64,000 nucleotides of DNA from Ornithomonoglobus_A sp034090805 (GCA_034090805.1 JAXDRV010000138.1:62001-126000); one strand, 5' to 3'; positions 52,589 to 61,570 are shown, numbered from the stretch's first letter. A program made the numbers and translations. The notes: generated by a model from the letters alone, not told the origin.

Positions 52589-54043
52589 ATGGGAAAACCA
52601 ACAGGATTTTTAGAATATGAAAGAAATCTTCCGAAGGACAGACCTCCTTCGGAGAGAATAAAGGATTATGACGAATTTCACACGCATTTTGAGCTTGCAA
52701 AGCTTCAGCTTCAGGGTGCAAGGTGCATGGACTGCGGAGTGCCGTTTTGTCATACAGGTCAGGTGATAGGCAGAACGTCAATCGGCTGTCCGCTGAATAA
52801 CCTCATACCTGAATGGAACGACCTTGTGTATAAGGGAGATATTGATGAGGCATACAGGAGATTATCTCTTACGAATAATTTTCCGGAATTTACGGGACGT
52901 GTCTGCCCGGCACTGTGCGAGGGATCATGCACGCTCGGTATGCACGACCCGGCAGTGACGATAAAGAATATCGAATGTCATATAATAGACACGATGTTTG
53001 ACGAGGGCAAGGTAAAGCCGAGACTGCCGGAAAAATCAACGGAAAAGCGTGTGGCGGTAGTAGGCTCCGGACCTGCCGGACTTGCGTGCGCCGACCAGCT
53101 AAACCAAATGGGACATCGTGTGACCGTGTTTGAGCGTGCCGACAGAGCGGGAGGTCTGCTTATGTACGGCATACCCAATATGAAGCTTGACAAAAAGGTT
53201 GTCGAAAGACGTGTGAAGCTTATGGAAAAAGAGGGAGTTGTGTTCAAGCTGAATACGGAAATCGGCAAAAATTACCCCTCGGTTAAGCTTGTAAATGAAT
53301 TTGACGCTGTTGTACTTTGTACCGGCGCAACAAATCCCAGACCGTTAAAAACGGAGGGTGCAGATTTAAAGGGTGTTCACTATGCGGTGGATTTTCTTTC
53401 AAAAAATACAAAAAGCCTGCTTGATTCGCAGCTTGAGGACAGAATGTATATAAGCGCCGAGGGCAAGAACGTGATTGTAATAGGCGGCGGAGATACCGGT
53501 ACGGACTGCGTGGGAACGGCGATACGTCACGGCTGCAAGAGTGTAACTCAGCTTGAGATTATGCCGGAGCTGCCGGAGGACAGACTGCCGTCAAATCCGT
53601 GGCCGGAGTGGCCGAGAGTGAAAAAGACCGACTACGGTCAGGAGGAGGCAATAGAGCTTTACGGAAAAGATCCGAGAGAATACCTCACAACGGTTACAAA
53701 AATCGAGGGTGACGACATGGGTCAGGTAAAGGCTGTGCATACCGTCCAGGTGGATTGGTCAACCGGTGCGCCCGTACCCGTAAAGGGAACGGAGCAGGTA
53801 CGTGACTGCGAGCTTGTGCTTATCGCAATGGGATTTTTGGGACCGGAGCAGGAGCTTGTAAGGCAGCTTACCCTTGCGTCGGATAACAGAAGCAACATCA
53901 AAGCCTCCGAGGAGGATTACAAAACGACACTCAAGGGAGTGTTTGCCGCAGGCGACTGCCGCAGAGGTCAGAGTCTTGTTGTATGGGCAATCCGAGAGGG
54001 CAGAAGAGCCGCAGACGCAGTAAACGAATATTTAATGAAATAA
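52589..54043 (+). CDS. gltD: Glutamate synthase small subunit
   Basis: A 484-residue FAD- and iron-sulfur subunit that takes electrons from NAD(P)H and passes them to GltB. N-terminal cysteines for two [4Fe-4S] clusters are in CMDCGVPFCH, IGCPLNNLIPEWN and GRVCPALCEGSC. FAD (VAVVGSGPAGLACADQL) and NAD(P) (VIVIGGGDTGTDCVG) Rossmann motifs follow, then AAGDCRRGQSLVVWAI. It is the last gene of the nitrogen block; no clear terminator is visible after it. Confidence 0.96.
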   Translation: MGKPTGFLEYERNLPKDRPPSERIKDYDEFHTHFELAKLQLQGARCMDCGVPFCHTGQVIGRTSIGCPLNNLIPEWNDLVYKGDIDEAYRRLSLTNNFPEFTGRVCPALCEGSCTLGMHDPAVTIKNIECHIIDTMFDEGKVKPRLPEKSTEKRVAVVGSGPAGLACADQLNQMGHRVTVFERADRAGGLLMYGIPNMKLDKKVVERRVKLMEKEGVVFKLNTEIGKNYPSVKLVNEFDAVVLCTGATNPRPLKTEGADLKGVHYAVDFLSKNTKSLLDSQLEDRMYISAEGKNVIVIGGGDTGTDCVGTAIRHGCKSVTQLEIMPELPEDRLPSNPWPEWPRVKKTDYGQEEAIELYGKDPREYLTTVTKIEGDDMGQVKAVHTVQVDWSTGAPVPVKGTEQVRDCELVLIAMGFLGPEQELVRQLTLASDNRSNIKASEEDYKTTLKGVFAAGDCRRGQSLVVWAIREGRRAADAVNEYLMK

Positions 54044-54158
54044 ACAAAATATGTCTGTCTTAATTGTGCAGTATTACTCTTGAAGCTAAGCAAAAAGCGT
54101 GGTAGTATATATATGGTATTTTACGGTAAGTAAAAATAATTATAGACGGAGGAATATC

Positions 54159-54989
54159 ATGTATATAAGATTTAAAGACGGAAAGCGCAAGGCGCTCACA
54201 TTAAGCTATGATGACGGAGTTGTTCAGGATATACGGCTTTCGGATATTATGAAAAAGAACGGCATAAAGGGTACGTTCAACATTAACAGCGGGACATATC
54301 TTGATGAGGAGGCTGTTCGTGAGAAGTATTACGGCAGAATGAAGCTTTCGGAGGCAAAGGCACTCTACACAAATTCGGGCAATGAGGTGGCTGTTCATGC
54401 GTATACGCATCCTCGGCTTGAATTGCTTGATACGACAGAGATATTAAGCGAAGTTATTGAGGACAGAAAATCAATAGAAAAGGAATACGGAACTATAGCA
54501 AGAGGCATGGCGTATCCTTTCGGAACCTACAGCGATAAGGTTGTCGAGGCACTTAAAATGTGCGGCATATGCTATTCAAGAACAACGAAGGCAACGGAGA
54601 GCTTCGGACTCCCGGAAAATTGGCTGACGCTTGACCCGACGTGCCACCACAACAACCCAAGGCTTATGGAGCTTGCAAAGCAATTTGTTGAAGAAGAACC
54701 GAGATGGGGCGGAGTGTGGATGTTCTATCTTTGGGGACACAGCTATGAGTTTGACAATAATGATAACTGGAACGTCATAGAGGAATTTTGTGAATACATG
54801 GGCGGCAGAGATGATATTTGGTATGCAACCAATATAGAAATATACGACTATGTAAAAGCATATGAGAATCTGCAAACGAGTGTAGATAAAAAAATCATAC
54901 ACAATCCGTCAAATACGGACGTATGGGCAGAGCATAACGGCAAAGTAATAAAAATCAAGGCAGGCGAAACGGTAACGCTTGACGATTAA
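54159..54989 (+). CDS. Polysaccharide deacetylase (NodB-homology) family protein
   Basis: A 276-residue carbohydrate esterase family 4-like protein. The metal motifs are present: LTLSYDDGVVQD (first Asp pair), VAVHAYTHPRLELL (His-x3-His) and GMAYPFGTYSDKV. No signal peptide is seen, so it is probably cytosolic and acts on a small or intracellular substrate. The C-terminal 30 residues form a short beta tail (AEHNGKVIKIKAGETVTL). GGAGG precedes ATG 54159 and a weak promoter (TTGAAG, 17 bases, TAGTAT) lies at 54080-54108. The true substrate is unknown. Confidence 0.85.
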   Translation: MYIRFKDGKRKALTLSYDDGVVQDIRLSDIMKKNGIKGTFNINSGTYLDEEAVREKYYGRMKLSEAKALYTNSGNEVAVHAYTHPRLELLDTTEILSEVIEDRKSIEKEYGTIARGMAYPFGTYSDKVVEALKMCGICYSRTTKATESFGLPENWLTLDPTCHHNNPRLMELAKQFVEEEPRWGGVWMFYLWGHSYEFDNNDNWNVIEEFCEYMGGRDDIWYATNIEIYDYVKAYENLQTSVDKKIIHNPSNTDVWAEHNGKVIKIKAGETVTLDD

Positions 54990-54992
54990 TTT

Positions 54993-55025
54993 AAAACGGC
55001 TCGGAAAAGTTATCCGAGCCGTTTT
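54993..55025. terminator. Bidirectional terminator between deacetylase and SDR genes
   Basis: AAAACGGCTCGGA pairs perfectly with TCCGAGCCGTTTT around an AAAGTTA loop. Confidence 0.92.
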
Positions 55026-55034
55026 GTACGTTAT

Positions 55035-55835
55035 TTACCATGTACGTGATTTCATTTCCTTAAATTGTCCGACGGTTGAAACGTGAGCGTTTAAGCCGCC
55101 GTCAACGGTAACAACCTGACCTGTGAAGTATTCGCTTTCATCAGATGCCAGATAAACGCACATATTAGCAATATCCTTCGGATTCCCGTAACGGTTGACC
55201 ATGATGTTGTTTAGAAAAATATCCTTAAGCGCCTGAGGTACGTGTGCTTCGTTTTCGGGTGTGACAATCAGACCGGGACGCACGCAGTTGCAGCGGATAT
55301 TGTCCTTGCCGTACTGCAATGCCGTTGATTTTGTCAGCATATCAACTCCGGCTTTAGCACAAGCATATGCAGTCGAACCCAAATCTCCGCCGCATGATGC
55401 CATAGAGCCGATGTTAATAATCGAACCGCCGTTATTTTCCTTCATATACGGCAAAATGCACTTTATTGCATAGAATGTGCCGCGGAGATCGCTTTGGAAA
55501 ATTCCGTCCCACATTTCAAGCGTCAATTCGTCCACACGTCCGTCCTTGAGGGCAACGTTGGCGGCATTGTTTACCAAAATATCGATTTTTCCGTATTTAT
55601 CGGCAGTATCCTGGAATAAAGCCTCAATACTGTCCGTTGCGGTAATATCCATAAAATGATAATATGCCTCTCCGCCCTCGTTTACTATGCTGTCAACCAC
55701 AGCCTGTCCCTTTGCCTCACGGCGTCCGCAGACAACAACCTTTGCACCCTCCGCGGCAAAAAGCTTTGCAATTCCTACGCCTATTCCGCTTGTTGAGCCT
55801 GTTACAACAGCAACCTTTCCTTTTAATCTGTCCAT
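55035..55835 (-). CDS. Short-chain dehydrogenase/reductase
   Basis: A 266-residue NAD(P)-dependent oxidoreductase. The cofactor motif GSTSGIGVGIA, NNAANVA, the catalytic Ser (IINIGSMAS) and YxxxK (YACAKAG) are all intact, and the C-terminus has the common GQVVTVDGGLNAH. An Arg after Gly-Arg (VVCGRREAKG) in the second strand suggests NADP(H). Start ATG 55835 has AAGGAGGAAGG. The substrate is not predictable; it stands alone. Confidence 0.9.
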   Translation of the reverse strand: MDRLKGKVAVVTGSTSGIGVGIAKLFAAEGAKVVVCGRREAKGQAVVDSIVNEGGEAYYHFMDITATDSIEALFQDTADKYGKIDILVNNAANVALKDGRVDELTLEMWDGIFQSDLRGTFYAIKCILPYMKENNGGSIINIGSMASCGGDLGSTAYACAKAGVDMLTKSTALQYGKDNIRCNCVRPGLIVTPENEAHVPQALKDIFLNNIMVNRYGNPKDIANMCVYLASDESEYFTGQVVTVDGGLNAHVSTVGQFKEMKSRTW

Positions 55836-55866
55836 TTCAACCTTCCTCCTTTTTGGTTCAATATGC

Positions 55867-56122
55867 TAAGTAATTGTAAAATATCGGTTTTGATTTGAGA
55901 GTATTTTTGATTTTATTCAGACTCAAACATCCCTTGCGGTAACTCGTCTGAACAAACTCAAAAACACCCTCAAATCTCCCAATTCGTTACAGTTTCGGGG
56001 GGATTTGTGATGTTTCCGGTTAAGCTTCGGCGAGTTCCGAACGCAGTGCGGGTGTTTGTGCCAAAGCTTAATCGGAAATACCCCCAATTCGGTGACGGTA
56101 ATCCGCATTTTACAATTACCTG
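55867..56122 (+). repeat. Composite MITE-like element between SDR and enolase genes (copy 8, 256 bp)
   Basis: Begins TAAGTAATTGTAAAA and ends TTTTACAATTACCTG. Module A has the conserved loop CATCCCTTGCGGTAACTCG; module B is a palindrome with arms GGGGGATTTGTGATGTTTCC and its diverged partner. No convincing direct repeat flanks it. The remaining 100 bases to the enolase gene are AT-rich with nothing I can name. Confidence 0.82.
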
Positions 56123-56221
56123 AATTTAATCTGTAATTATATTATAAACCATTATGAGGAAAAAATCAATAGCATTTTTATTTTAATAGGATAAATTATT
56201 ATTAATTTTATAATTTGTTCA

Positions 56222-57490
56222 TTATTCCGCTCCGTAGCCGCTGACGCAAGCAAGCTCCTCCTCAATGCGCAAAAGTTCGTTGTATTTTGCCGTTCTGTCT
56301 GTTCTTGAGGGAGCACCGGTTTTAATCTGTCCTGAATTTACGGCGGCGGCAATTTGTGCTATTGTCGTGTCCTCACTTTCGCCGCTGCGGTGGGATATTA
56401 CGGTGGTGTATCCGTTTTGCTTGGCAAGCTCTATTGCGTCAAGAGTTTCTGTCAGCGTTCCTATCTGATTCGGCTTTATCAGTATCGAATTTGCGGCGCC
56501 GGTTATGATTCCCTTTTCAAGTCTTTCACGGTTTGTGACGAACAAATCATCGCCCACAAGCTGAACTCTGCTCCCCAAACGCTCCGTAAGCCTTTTCCAA
56601 TTTTCCCAGTCCTCCTCGCCGAGAGGGTCCTCTATTGAAAAGATGGGATATTTTTCGCAAAGAGTTGTCCAGTATTCGATAAGCTCCTCGGCGGTTTTTC
56701 TTTCCTTTGATTTAATAAGCGTGTAACCGCTGCCGTCAACCCATTCCGTAGCCGCTGCGTCGATTGCGATTTTAAAATCCGTTCCCGGCTTATAGCCCGC
56801 ACGCTCCACAGCCTCAACGATAAGCTTAAGTGCGTCCTCGTCACTTGCGAGATCGGGCGCAAAACCGCCCTCGTCACCGACTGCCGTTGTAAGTTTTTTT
56901 TCGGAAAGAATTTTTTTCAGTGTGTGGAATACCTCGCAGCATTGGCGAAGTCCTTCCTTAAAGCACGGTGCGCCGAAGGGCATTATCATAAATTCCTGTA
57001 TATTAACATTGTTTCCGGCATGAGCGCCGCCGTTTAAGATGTTCATCATCGGCACCGGCAGAACGTGGCCGTTTACACCTCCGATATATCGGTAAAGAGG
57101 AATACCCAAGGAAGCCGCCGCAGCCTTTGCAACGGCAAGGGAAACACCCAGCACTGCATTTGCACCGAGGTTTGATTTGTTCGGAGTGCCGTCAAGCTCA
57201 ATTAGCTTCATATCTATAAACCGCTGACTTAATACATTCATTCCGATAAGCTCGTCCGCTATGATGTTGTTTACGTTGTCAACTGCTCTTGAGGTGCCCT
57301 TTCCGCCGAATCTTGAGCTGTCGCCGTCACGAAGCTCAACCGCCTCAAATGCTCCCGTTGACGCACCGGACGGAACGATTGCCGAGCCGCAGCCGCATGA
57401 GGTGTAAACCTCTGCCTCGACTGTAGGATTTCCTCTTGAATCGATTACCTCACGTGCCAATACGTCTGTTATTTCAATATACTTGTTCAT
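56222..57490 (-). CDS. eno: Enolase
   Basis: Interconverts 2-phosphoglycerate and phosphoenolpyruvate. About 422 residues. Motifs include REVIDSRGNPTVE, GASTGAFEAVELRDGD, the catalytic Glu region VGDEGGFAPDL, metal ligands in IEDPLGEEDWENW and LVGDDLFVTN, the catalytic Lys in ILIKPNQIGT, and SHRSGESEDTTIAQIA. The frame is open back to 57652, but AAAGGAGC before ATG 57490 and the start MNKYIEITDVLA set the true beginning. It is divergent from the transglycosylase gene. Confidence 0.96.
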   Translation of the reverse strand: MNKYIEITDVLAREVIDSRGNPTVEAEVYTSCGCGSAIVPSGASTGAFEAVELRDGDSSRFGGKGTSRAVDNVNNIIADELIGMNVLSQRFIDMKLIELDGTPNKSNLGANAVLGVSLAVAKAAAASLGIPLYRYIGGVNGHVLPVPMMNILNGGAHAGNNVNIQEFMIMPFGAPCFKEGLRQCCEVFHTLKKILSEKKLTTAVGDEGGFAPDLASDEDALKLIVEAVERAGYKPGTDFKIAIDAAATEWVDGSGYTLIKSKERKTAEELIEYWTTLCEKYPIFSIEDPLGEEDWENWKRLTERLGSRVQLVGDDLFVTNRERLEKGIITGAANSILIKPNQIGTLTETLDAIELAKQNGYTTVISHRSGESEDTTIAQIAAAVNSGQIKTGAPSRTDRTAKYNELLRIEEELACVSGYGAE

Positions 57491-57599
57491 ATTCTGCTCC
57501 TTTCGGTTTATCTGCCGGAAATTATTGCTTTTAGCTTTCCGACAGCAAAAAAAGTTTGTCTTTTTTATAGAGTATTTACAAAACAGCCATAAATATACA

Positions 57600-57628
57600 T
57601 TGACTATAGCAAAAAAATAGTTTATAAT
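57600..57628 (+). promoter_or_regulatory. Promoter of the lytic transglycosylase gene
   Basis: -35 TTGACT (57600-57605), 17 bases, -10 TATAAT (57623-57628). Confidence 0.88.
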
Positions 57629-57673
57629 GTAATTATATAATAATATTATCAAAAATCGGAAAGGAATGATTTG

Positions 57674-58675
57674 ATGTTAAAAAGAGGGATTTCGGCAGTG
57701 CTTGCGGCGGGGGCGGTGATGCTTGCATCGTTTAATGCGTTTGCTTCCGGAGTAATACCCGATCATCGGGGGACAAGCATGGAGGGAATACCCATAGGTA
57801 CGGAGAGCGTCAATTCAAATGTAAAATCGTATTTTGAGCTTTTCAAAAAATACGGCGATCAATACGGAGTTGACCCGAATCTGCTTGCATCGATATGTCA
57901 GCAGGAATCATCGGGGATAAATTGGGAAAATTACAGCAACGGGACAACTCGTCCCGCATGGGGAATAATGCAGATTGAATATACTCTTGAAAAAAGCTTT
58001 GCGCAGTTCGGCAAGGATACAACGGGCGTTGAGTGGACACTTGCGGACAGGCTCGACCCGGAAAAAAGCATAAGCTTTGCGGCGCATTTGATTTCGCAGT
58101 CCTTAATCAGATATGACTGCGATTACATGAAAATGATACAGGCTTATAATTTCGGTTCGACCGTGCTTGACAGAATCATTGCGGCAAAGGGCGATGACTG
58201 GCTTTCGGAGCGTGTAAATGCAAAGAATTATGCCGACAACTGGAAATATAATACATACGGCGATGCGCAGTACATAGAACACGTGCTGAGATATTACAAA
58301 AAATATATGGATTATGCGGGAGCAAAGATTCGTGTGAACGACAAGCTTGTCGAATTTCAAAATCAGTATCCCATAATCGAAAATGACAGAACTCTTATTC
58401 CGATAAGAGGATTGCTTGAAACTCTCGGTGCAAAGGTTGAATGGGATCATGATAATTACAATGCAATAGCCGATAAAGACGGGGTAAGAGTTGTTTTGCC
58501 GATAGGCTCGTCAACGGCATATGTAAACGGCGAGGCGAGAATGCTCGATGTTCCGGCGGAGCTGAGAAACGGCAGAACGATGGTTCCGCTCAGGTTTATA
58601 CTTCAAAGCTTCGGCATTGAAATCGAGTGGGAGCAGGAAACAAGAACGGTATACATAAATACAACGGAGCAGTAA
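57674..58675 (+). CDS. Secreted lytic transglycosylase with C-terminal stalk domain
   Basis: A 333-residue exported wall enzyme that cleaves the glycan backbone. Signal peptide (ISAVLAAGAVMLASFNAFA) is followed by an SLT (lysozyme-like) domain: YGVDPNLLASICQQESSG holds the catalytic Glu (near 78), then WGIMQIE and AYNFGSTVLDRI. The C-terminal 115 residues are a copper-amine-oxidase-N-like stalk with two copies of a motif (IIENDRTLIPIRGLLETLGA and LRNGRTMVPLRFILQSFGI), the same type found in the secreted cyclophilin, here C-terminal. Confidence 0.92.
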   Translation: MLKRGISAVLAAGAVMLASFNAFASGVIPDHRGTSMEGIPIGTESVNSNVKSYFELFKKYGDQYGVDPNLLASICQQESSGINWENYSNGTTRPAWGIMQIEYTLEKSFAQFGKDTTGVEWTLADRLDPEKSISFAAHLISQSLIRYDCDYMKMIQAYNFGSTVLDRIIAAKGDDWLSERVNAKNYADNWKYNTYGDAQYIEHVLRYYKKYMDYAGAKIRVNDKLVEFQNQYPIIENDRTLIPIRGLLETLGAKVEWDHDNYNAIADKDGVRVVLPIGSSTAYVNGEARMLDVPAELRNGRTMVPLRFILQSFGIEIEWEQETRTVYINTTEQ

Positions 58676-58682
58676 AATATAA

Positions 58683-59048
58683 ATGAGAGTGTTATCATGT
58701 GTTTGCGCTGTGCTTATAACCGGCGTGTGTGCAGGCTGCGGAGCGGCAGAGAGCGGCAGTGTTGCCGTTATAAGGTCAGACGGGGAAATAATTGATGAAA
58801 TAGATCTTGAAAAATACGGCGGGGACGGGCAGTTTACCGTTTCCGCCTCAAACGGCGGCGAAAACGTGATTGAAATTGCGGACGGCTGTATAAGCGTTGT
58901 TTCGGCATCGTGTCCGGATAAGATATGCATTCATCAGGGGAAGCGGGGCAAAAACTGCAAAAATTCCGCTCCCATAGTCTGTCTGCCGAACAGGCTGAGC
59001 ATAGAGATAAAGAAAGGTGCGGAAGAAGCCGATGCCGTATCGGAGTAA
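58683..59048 (+). CDS. NusG domain II-containing lipoprotein-like protein
   Basis: A 121-residue exported protein. A hydrophobic N-terminus with a lipobox-like VCAGC (Cys near 19) is followed by a compact beta domain with VVSASCPDKICIHQGK and SAPIVCLPNRLSIEI, the pattern of the NusG_II (DUF3 type) domain common in Firmicutes. Such genes often neighbour heptaprenyl or thiamine-lipoprotein genes, not seen here. Function is unknown. It begins 7 bases after the transglycosylase stop and is probably co-transcribed with it. Confidence 0.82.
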   Translation: MRVLSCVCAVLITGVCAGCGAAESGSVAVIRSDGEIIDEIDLEKYGGDGQFTVSASNGGENVIEIADGCISVVSASCPDKICIHQGKRGKNCKNSAPIVCLPNRLSIEIKKGAEEADAVSE

Positions 59049-59076
59049 CGCATATAAACATGAAAGGAGTGAGCTT

Positions 59077-59760
59077 ATGCCCGAAAATATACACAGCGGA
59101 CACAGAAAGAGAATGCGCAGCCGATTTGACAAAGTGAGCTTTGAGGGCTGGTCTGAGCATGAGGTGCTTGAATATCTTTTGTTCTTTGTGTACAGGCGTT
59201 CCGATACAAACGCACTGGCGCACAGGCTGATAGACAGATTCGGCAGCCTGGAGGGCATATTTGAGGCAACGCAGCAGGAGCTTTGCAAAGTAAAGGGCGT
59301 GGGAGAGCAGGCGGCGTATTTTATGCGTGCCGTAGGCTCGGCGATTAAGTATATCGAAACCAACAGAACGCCGGAGGTGAGGATAAACAAAGCCAATATC
59401 GGAAAGTATCTTTCGGGTATTTTTGCGAGCAAAAAGCGTGAATGTTTTTATCTTATTCTGCTTGATAAGAATATGCACGTGATAACGAATGTTGAAATGT
59501 CACATGGGGATTTTGAGCATACCGATATTGATATAAGTGAAATTATCAATATTGCAGTGAAGCATGAGGCAGCGGTTGCAATAGCCGCACATAATCACCC
59601 CAGCGGAGTGCTTGCGCCGTCGGAGGCGGATATAACGACAACAAGAATAATCAGCGAGGCACTTGCGCTTGTAAATTCCCGTCTTTATGAGCATTACATC
59701 TTCAGCGGCGGGGAATATACGGGGATAATTGAATTTATGAACAAAAAGAAAAAGCATTAA
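59077..59760 (+). CDS. radC: RadC-family JAB-domain protein
   Basis: A 227-residue protein with an N-terminal helix-hairpin-helix-like region (LCKVKGVGEQAAYFMRAVG) and a C-terminal JAMM metalloprotease-like domain with IAAHNHPSG and a downstream Asp/Ser metal motif (SEADITTT). Despite the name, a role in DNA repair is doubtful; its biochemical activity is not established. AAAGGAG precedes ATG 59077. It is the last gene before a 440-base gap. Confidence 0.92.
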   Translation: MPENIHSGHRKRMRSRFDKVSFEGWSEHEVLEYLLFFVYRRSDTNALAHRLIDRFGSLEGIFEATQQELCKVKGVGEQAAYFMRAVGSAIKYIETNRTPEVRINKANIGKYLSGIFASKKRECFYLILLDKNMHVITNVEMSHGDFEHTDIDISEIINIAVKHEAAVAIAAHNHPSGVLAPSEADITTTRIISEALALVNSRLYEHYIFSGGEYTGIIEFMNKKKKH

Positions 59761-59771
59761 AATAATGCTCA

Positions 59772-60011
59772 CTGAACAAATGCGATTTTCAATCGCATTT
59801 GGAAAAATTATGACTATTGTCAAAATTTTTCGTGTAAAATCAGGGATTTTACACAGTTCGCATTGATAAAGTCTGCTAAAATAAATATTTTGATAACAAA
59901 ATATTTATTTGTGGTGCAAGGATTTTTTCATATTTATGAAAAAATCCTTGCACCCAAACAATTATGAAACGCTTTTAAGCCGCCATGCGGCTGCGTTTCA
60001 TAATTGTTCAG
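59772..60011. repeat. Five consecutive perfect hairpins inside an outer inverted repeat
   Basis: Stems in order: AAATGCGATT/AATCGCATTT (59778-59800); GTGTAAAATC/GATTTTACAC (59832-59854); 13 bp AAATAAATATTTT and complement (59879-59910); 20 bp GGTGCAAGGATTTTTTCATA and complement (59913-59954); 16 bp AACAATTATGAAACGC and complement with an inner AGCCGC/GCGGCT (59957-60008). Outer arms CTGAACAA and TTGTTCAG (59772-59779, 60004-60011) close the block. None has a U-tract on the plus strand. The remaining 190 bases to the DUF4364 gene show nothing I can name. Confidence 0.85.
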
Positions 60012-60199
60012 CAGTCATTAAAATAGATTTGAGATGATTTTTATCTGTTCTAATGGGATAACTTGAAAAATAAGAAACGCATCTTACCGCACTCAGCAGC
60101 TTGAAGTATGCACATACATCGGCATTGCTTTGTGCGGCAATTTGCGTTCACCGAAAATAAACTCGAATGTAAGGAGTACGTGTTTTGCGGCAGCCGTAT

Positions 60200-60754
60200 T
60201 TAATCGTCCTCCGACGGCTTTTCCGGGAATGCGTTTACGATTGCTTCGTATACCTCGCCGTAATGCTCCTTGAAATATACGGCTATACGCTCTGCCTCGG
60301 CACGTGATCCCGCATACAGAGTAAGCCCCATAAGCTCGGTTTTGTCATCATCATAGAGATGACATTCCGCTGCGTATTCGTTGCGGCGGACGGGAATAAT
60401 ATCACCCTTGACAGCATTTTTTCTGCGTTTTTCTATGTACATTTCCTTTATCGAATCGAGAATGGGTTCACGTATGTATATCGGAATATGACTTGTGAAA
60501 AATTCCACTGCGGCTGCGCCCTTTTCGGTGGGGGCGAATTTTTGGATATTTCCGGCAAGGATATATTGGCTTATGTGCTTTGTTACGAGCAAATTATCGA
60601 GAGCAAGCTGGAAATCCGTAAAATTTATGTTGCAGTTTTCAAGAACGAGATTGACAAGGTCGCTGTACGCCAAATCCTCGTCCGCTTTTGTGAGTGTGAA
60701 AAGTATTATAAACTGAATAAGCACCGAATCGTCTATTTCACGTTGATAAAGCAT
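60200..60754 (-). CDS. DUF4364 family protein
   Basis: A 184-residue protein of a family found mainly in Clostridia, with a winged-helix-like N-terminal part (VLIQFIILFTLTKADEDLAY, then LALDNLLVTKHISQYI). It resembles small transcriptional regulators, but no function is known to me. The C-terminal half (residues 100-184) is alpha-beta. GAAGGGA lies 11 bases before ATG 60754, and a promoter lies at 60803-60831. Confidence 0.85.
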   Translation of the reverse strand: MLYQREIDDSVLIQFIILFTLTKADEDLAYSDLVNLVLENCNINFTDFQLALDNLLVTKHISQYILAGNIQKFAPTEKGAAAVEFFTSHIPIYIREPILDSIKEMYIEKRRKNAVKGDIIPVRRNEYAAECHLYDDDKTELMGLTLYAGSRAEAERIAVYFKEHYGEVYEAIVNAFPEKPSEDD

Positions 60755-60802
60755 ATTTGATCATTTCCCTTCATTATAGGTATGCGGACGGTGTCCGTAA
60801 TT

Positions 60803-60831
60803 ATTATACCACATCGAACATATTATGTAAA
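60803..60831 (-). promoter_or_regulatory. Promoter of the DUF4364 gene
   Basis: Minus strand: -35 TTTACA (60826-60831), 17 bases, -10 TATAAT (60803-60808). Confidence 0.82.
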
Positions 60832-60859
60832 GATATTTTTAAATTGTATGAAATTTATG

Positions 60860-60888
60860 TTGAATTAACAAATCCGATGTGATACAAT
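60860..60888 (+). promoter_or_regulatory. rnhB operon promoter
   Basis: -35 TTGAAT (60860-60865), 17 bases, -10 TACAAT (60883-60888), 31 bases before the rnhB start. Confidence 0.82.
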
Positions 60889-60919
60889 ATAAGAAAACAC
60901 GGAAAAGGAGAGGTTATAA

Positions 60920-61570
60920 ATGGCAAGAAAGCTTTCGCCGGAGGAGGAGCTGTCAAGGCTTGAGGAAATGTATTCCATAGAGCGAGCCAAGGCAGCGGAG
61001 GGGTACAAAATAATATGCGGCGTTGATGAGGCGGGGCGCGGACCACTTGCGGGACCTGTATATGCGGCTGCCGTTATACTGCCCGACGGACTTGTTATAC
61101 CGGGACTTAACGACTCAAAAAAGCTCTCCGAAAAACGGCGTGAGGAGCTGTTTGATATAATCATTGAAAAGGCTGCCGCCTATGCGATAGCGTCCGTTGA
61201 CGAGCGGCGCATAGATGAAATAAATATTTTAAACGCAGACTTTGAAGCGATGAATACGGCGGTTTCCGCGCTTAAGCTTAAGCCGGATTTTGTGCTTGTG
61301 GACGGAAACATAATGCGGGGAATGACTTTGCCTCACGAAACAGTCGTAAAGGGTGATTCAAAATCCGCATCGATAGCGGCGGCATCTATTTTGGCAAAGG
61401 TGAGCCGTGACAGGTATATGACAGCGGCAGCGGAAAGGTATCCCGAATACGGCTTTGAAAAGCATAAGGGCTACGGCACGAAGGCGCATAACGAAGCCAT
61501 ACTTAAATACGGTCCGTGCGAGCTTCACAGGCGCACGTTTTTGAAAAAGCTTCTCGGTGACAGGCAATGA
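60920..61570 (+). CDS. rnhB: Ribonuclease HII
   Basis: Removes RNA from RNA-DNA hybrids and initiates ribonucleotide excision. The 216 residues start with a helical extension, then the catalytic GVDEAGRGPLAGPVYAAAV (Asp and Glu), VLVDGN, and KGDSKSASIAAASILAKVSR (third Asp region), ending GPCELHRRTF. The stop overlaps yraN by 4 bases. AAAGGAGAGG precedes the start. Confidence 0.96.
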   Translation: MARKLSPEEELSRLEEMYSIERAKAAEGYKIICGVDEAGRGPLAGPVYAAAVILPDGLVIPGLNDSKKLSEKRREELFDIIIEKAAAYAIASVDERRIDEINILNADFEAMNTAVSALKLKPDFVLVDGNIMRGMTLPHETVVKGDSKSASIAAASILAKVSRDRYMTAAAERYPEYGFEKHKGYGTKAHNEAILKYGPCELHRRTFLKKLLGDRQ

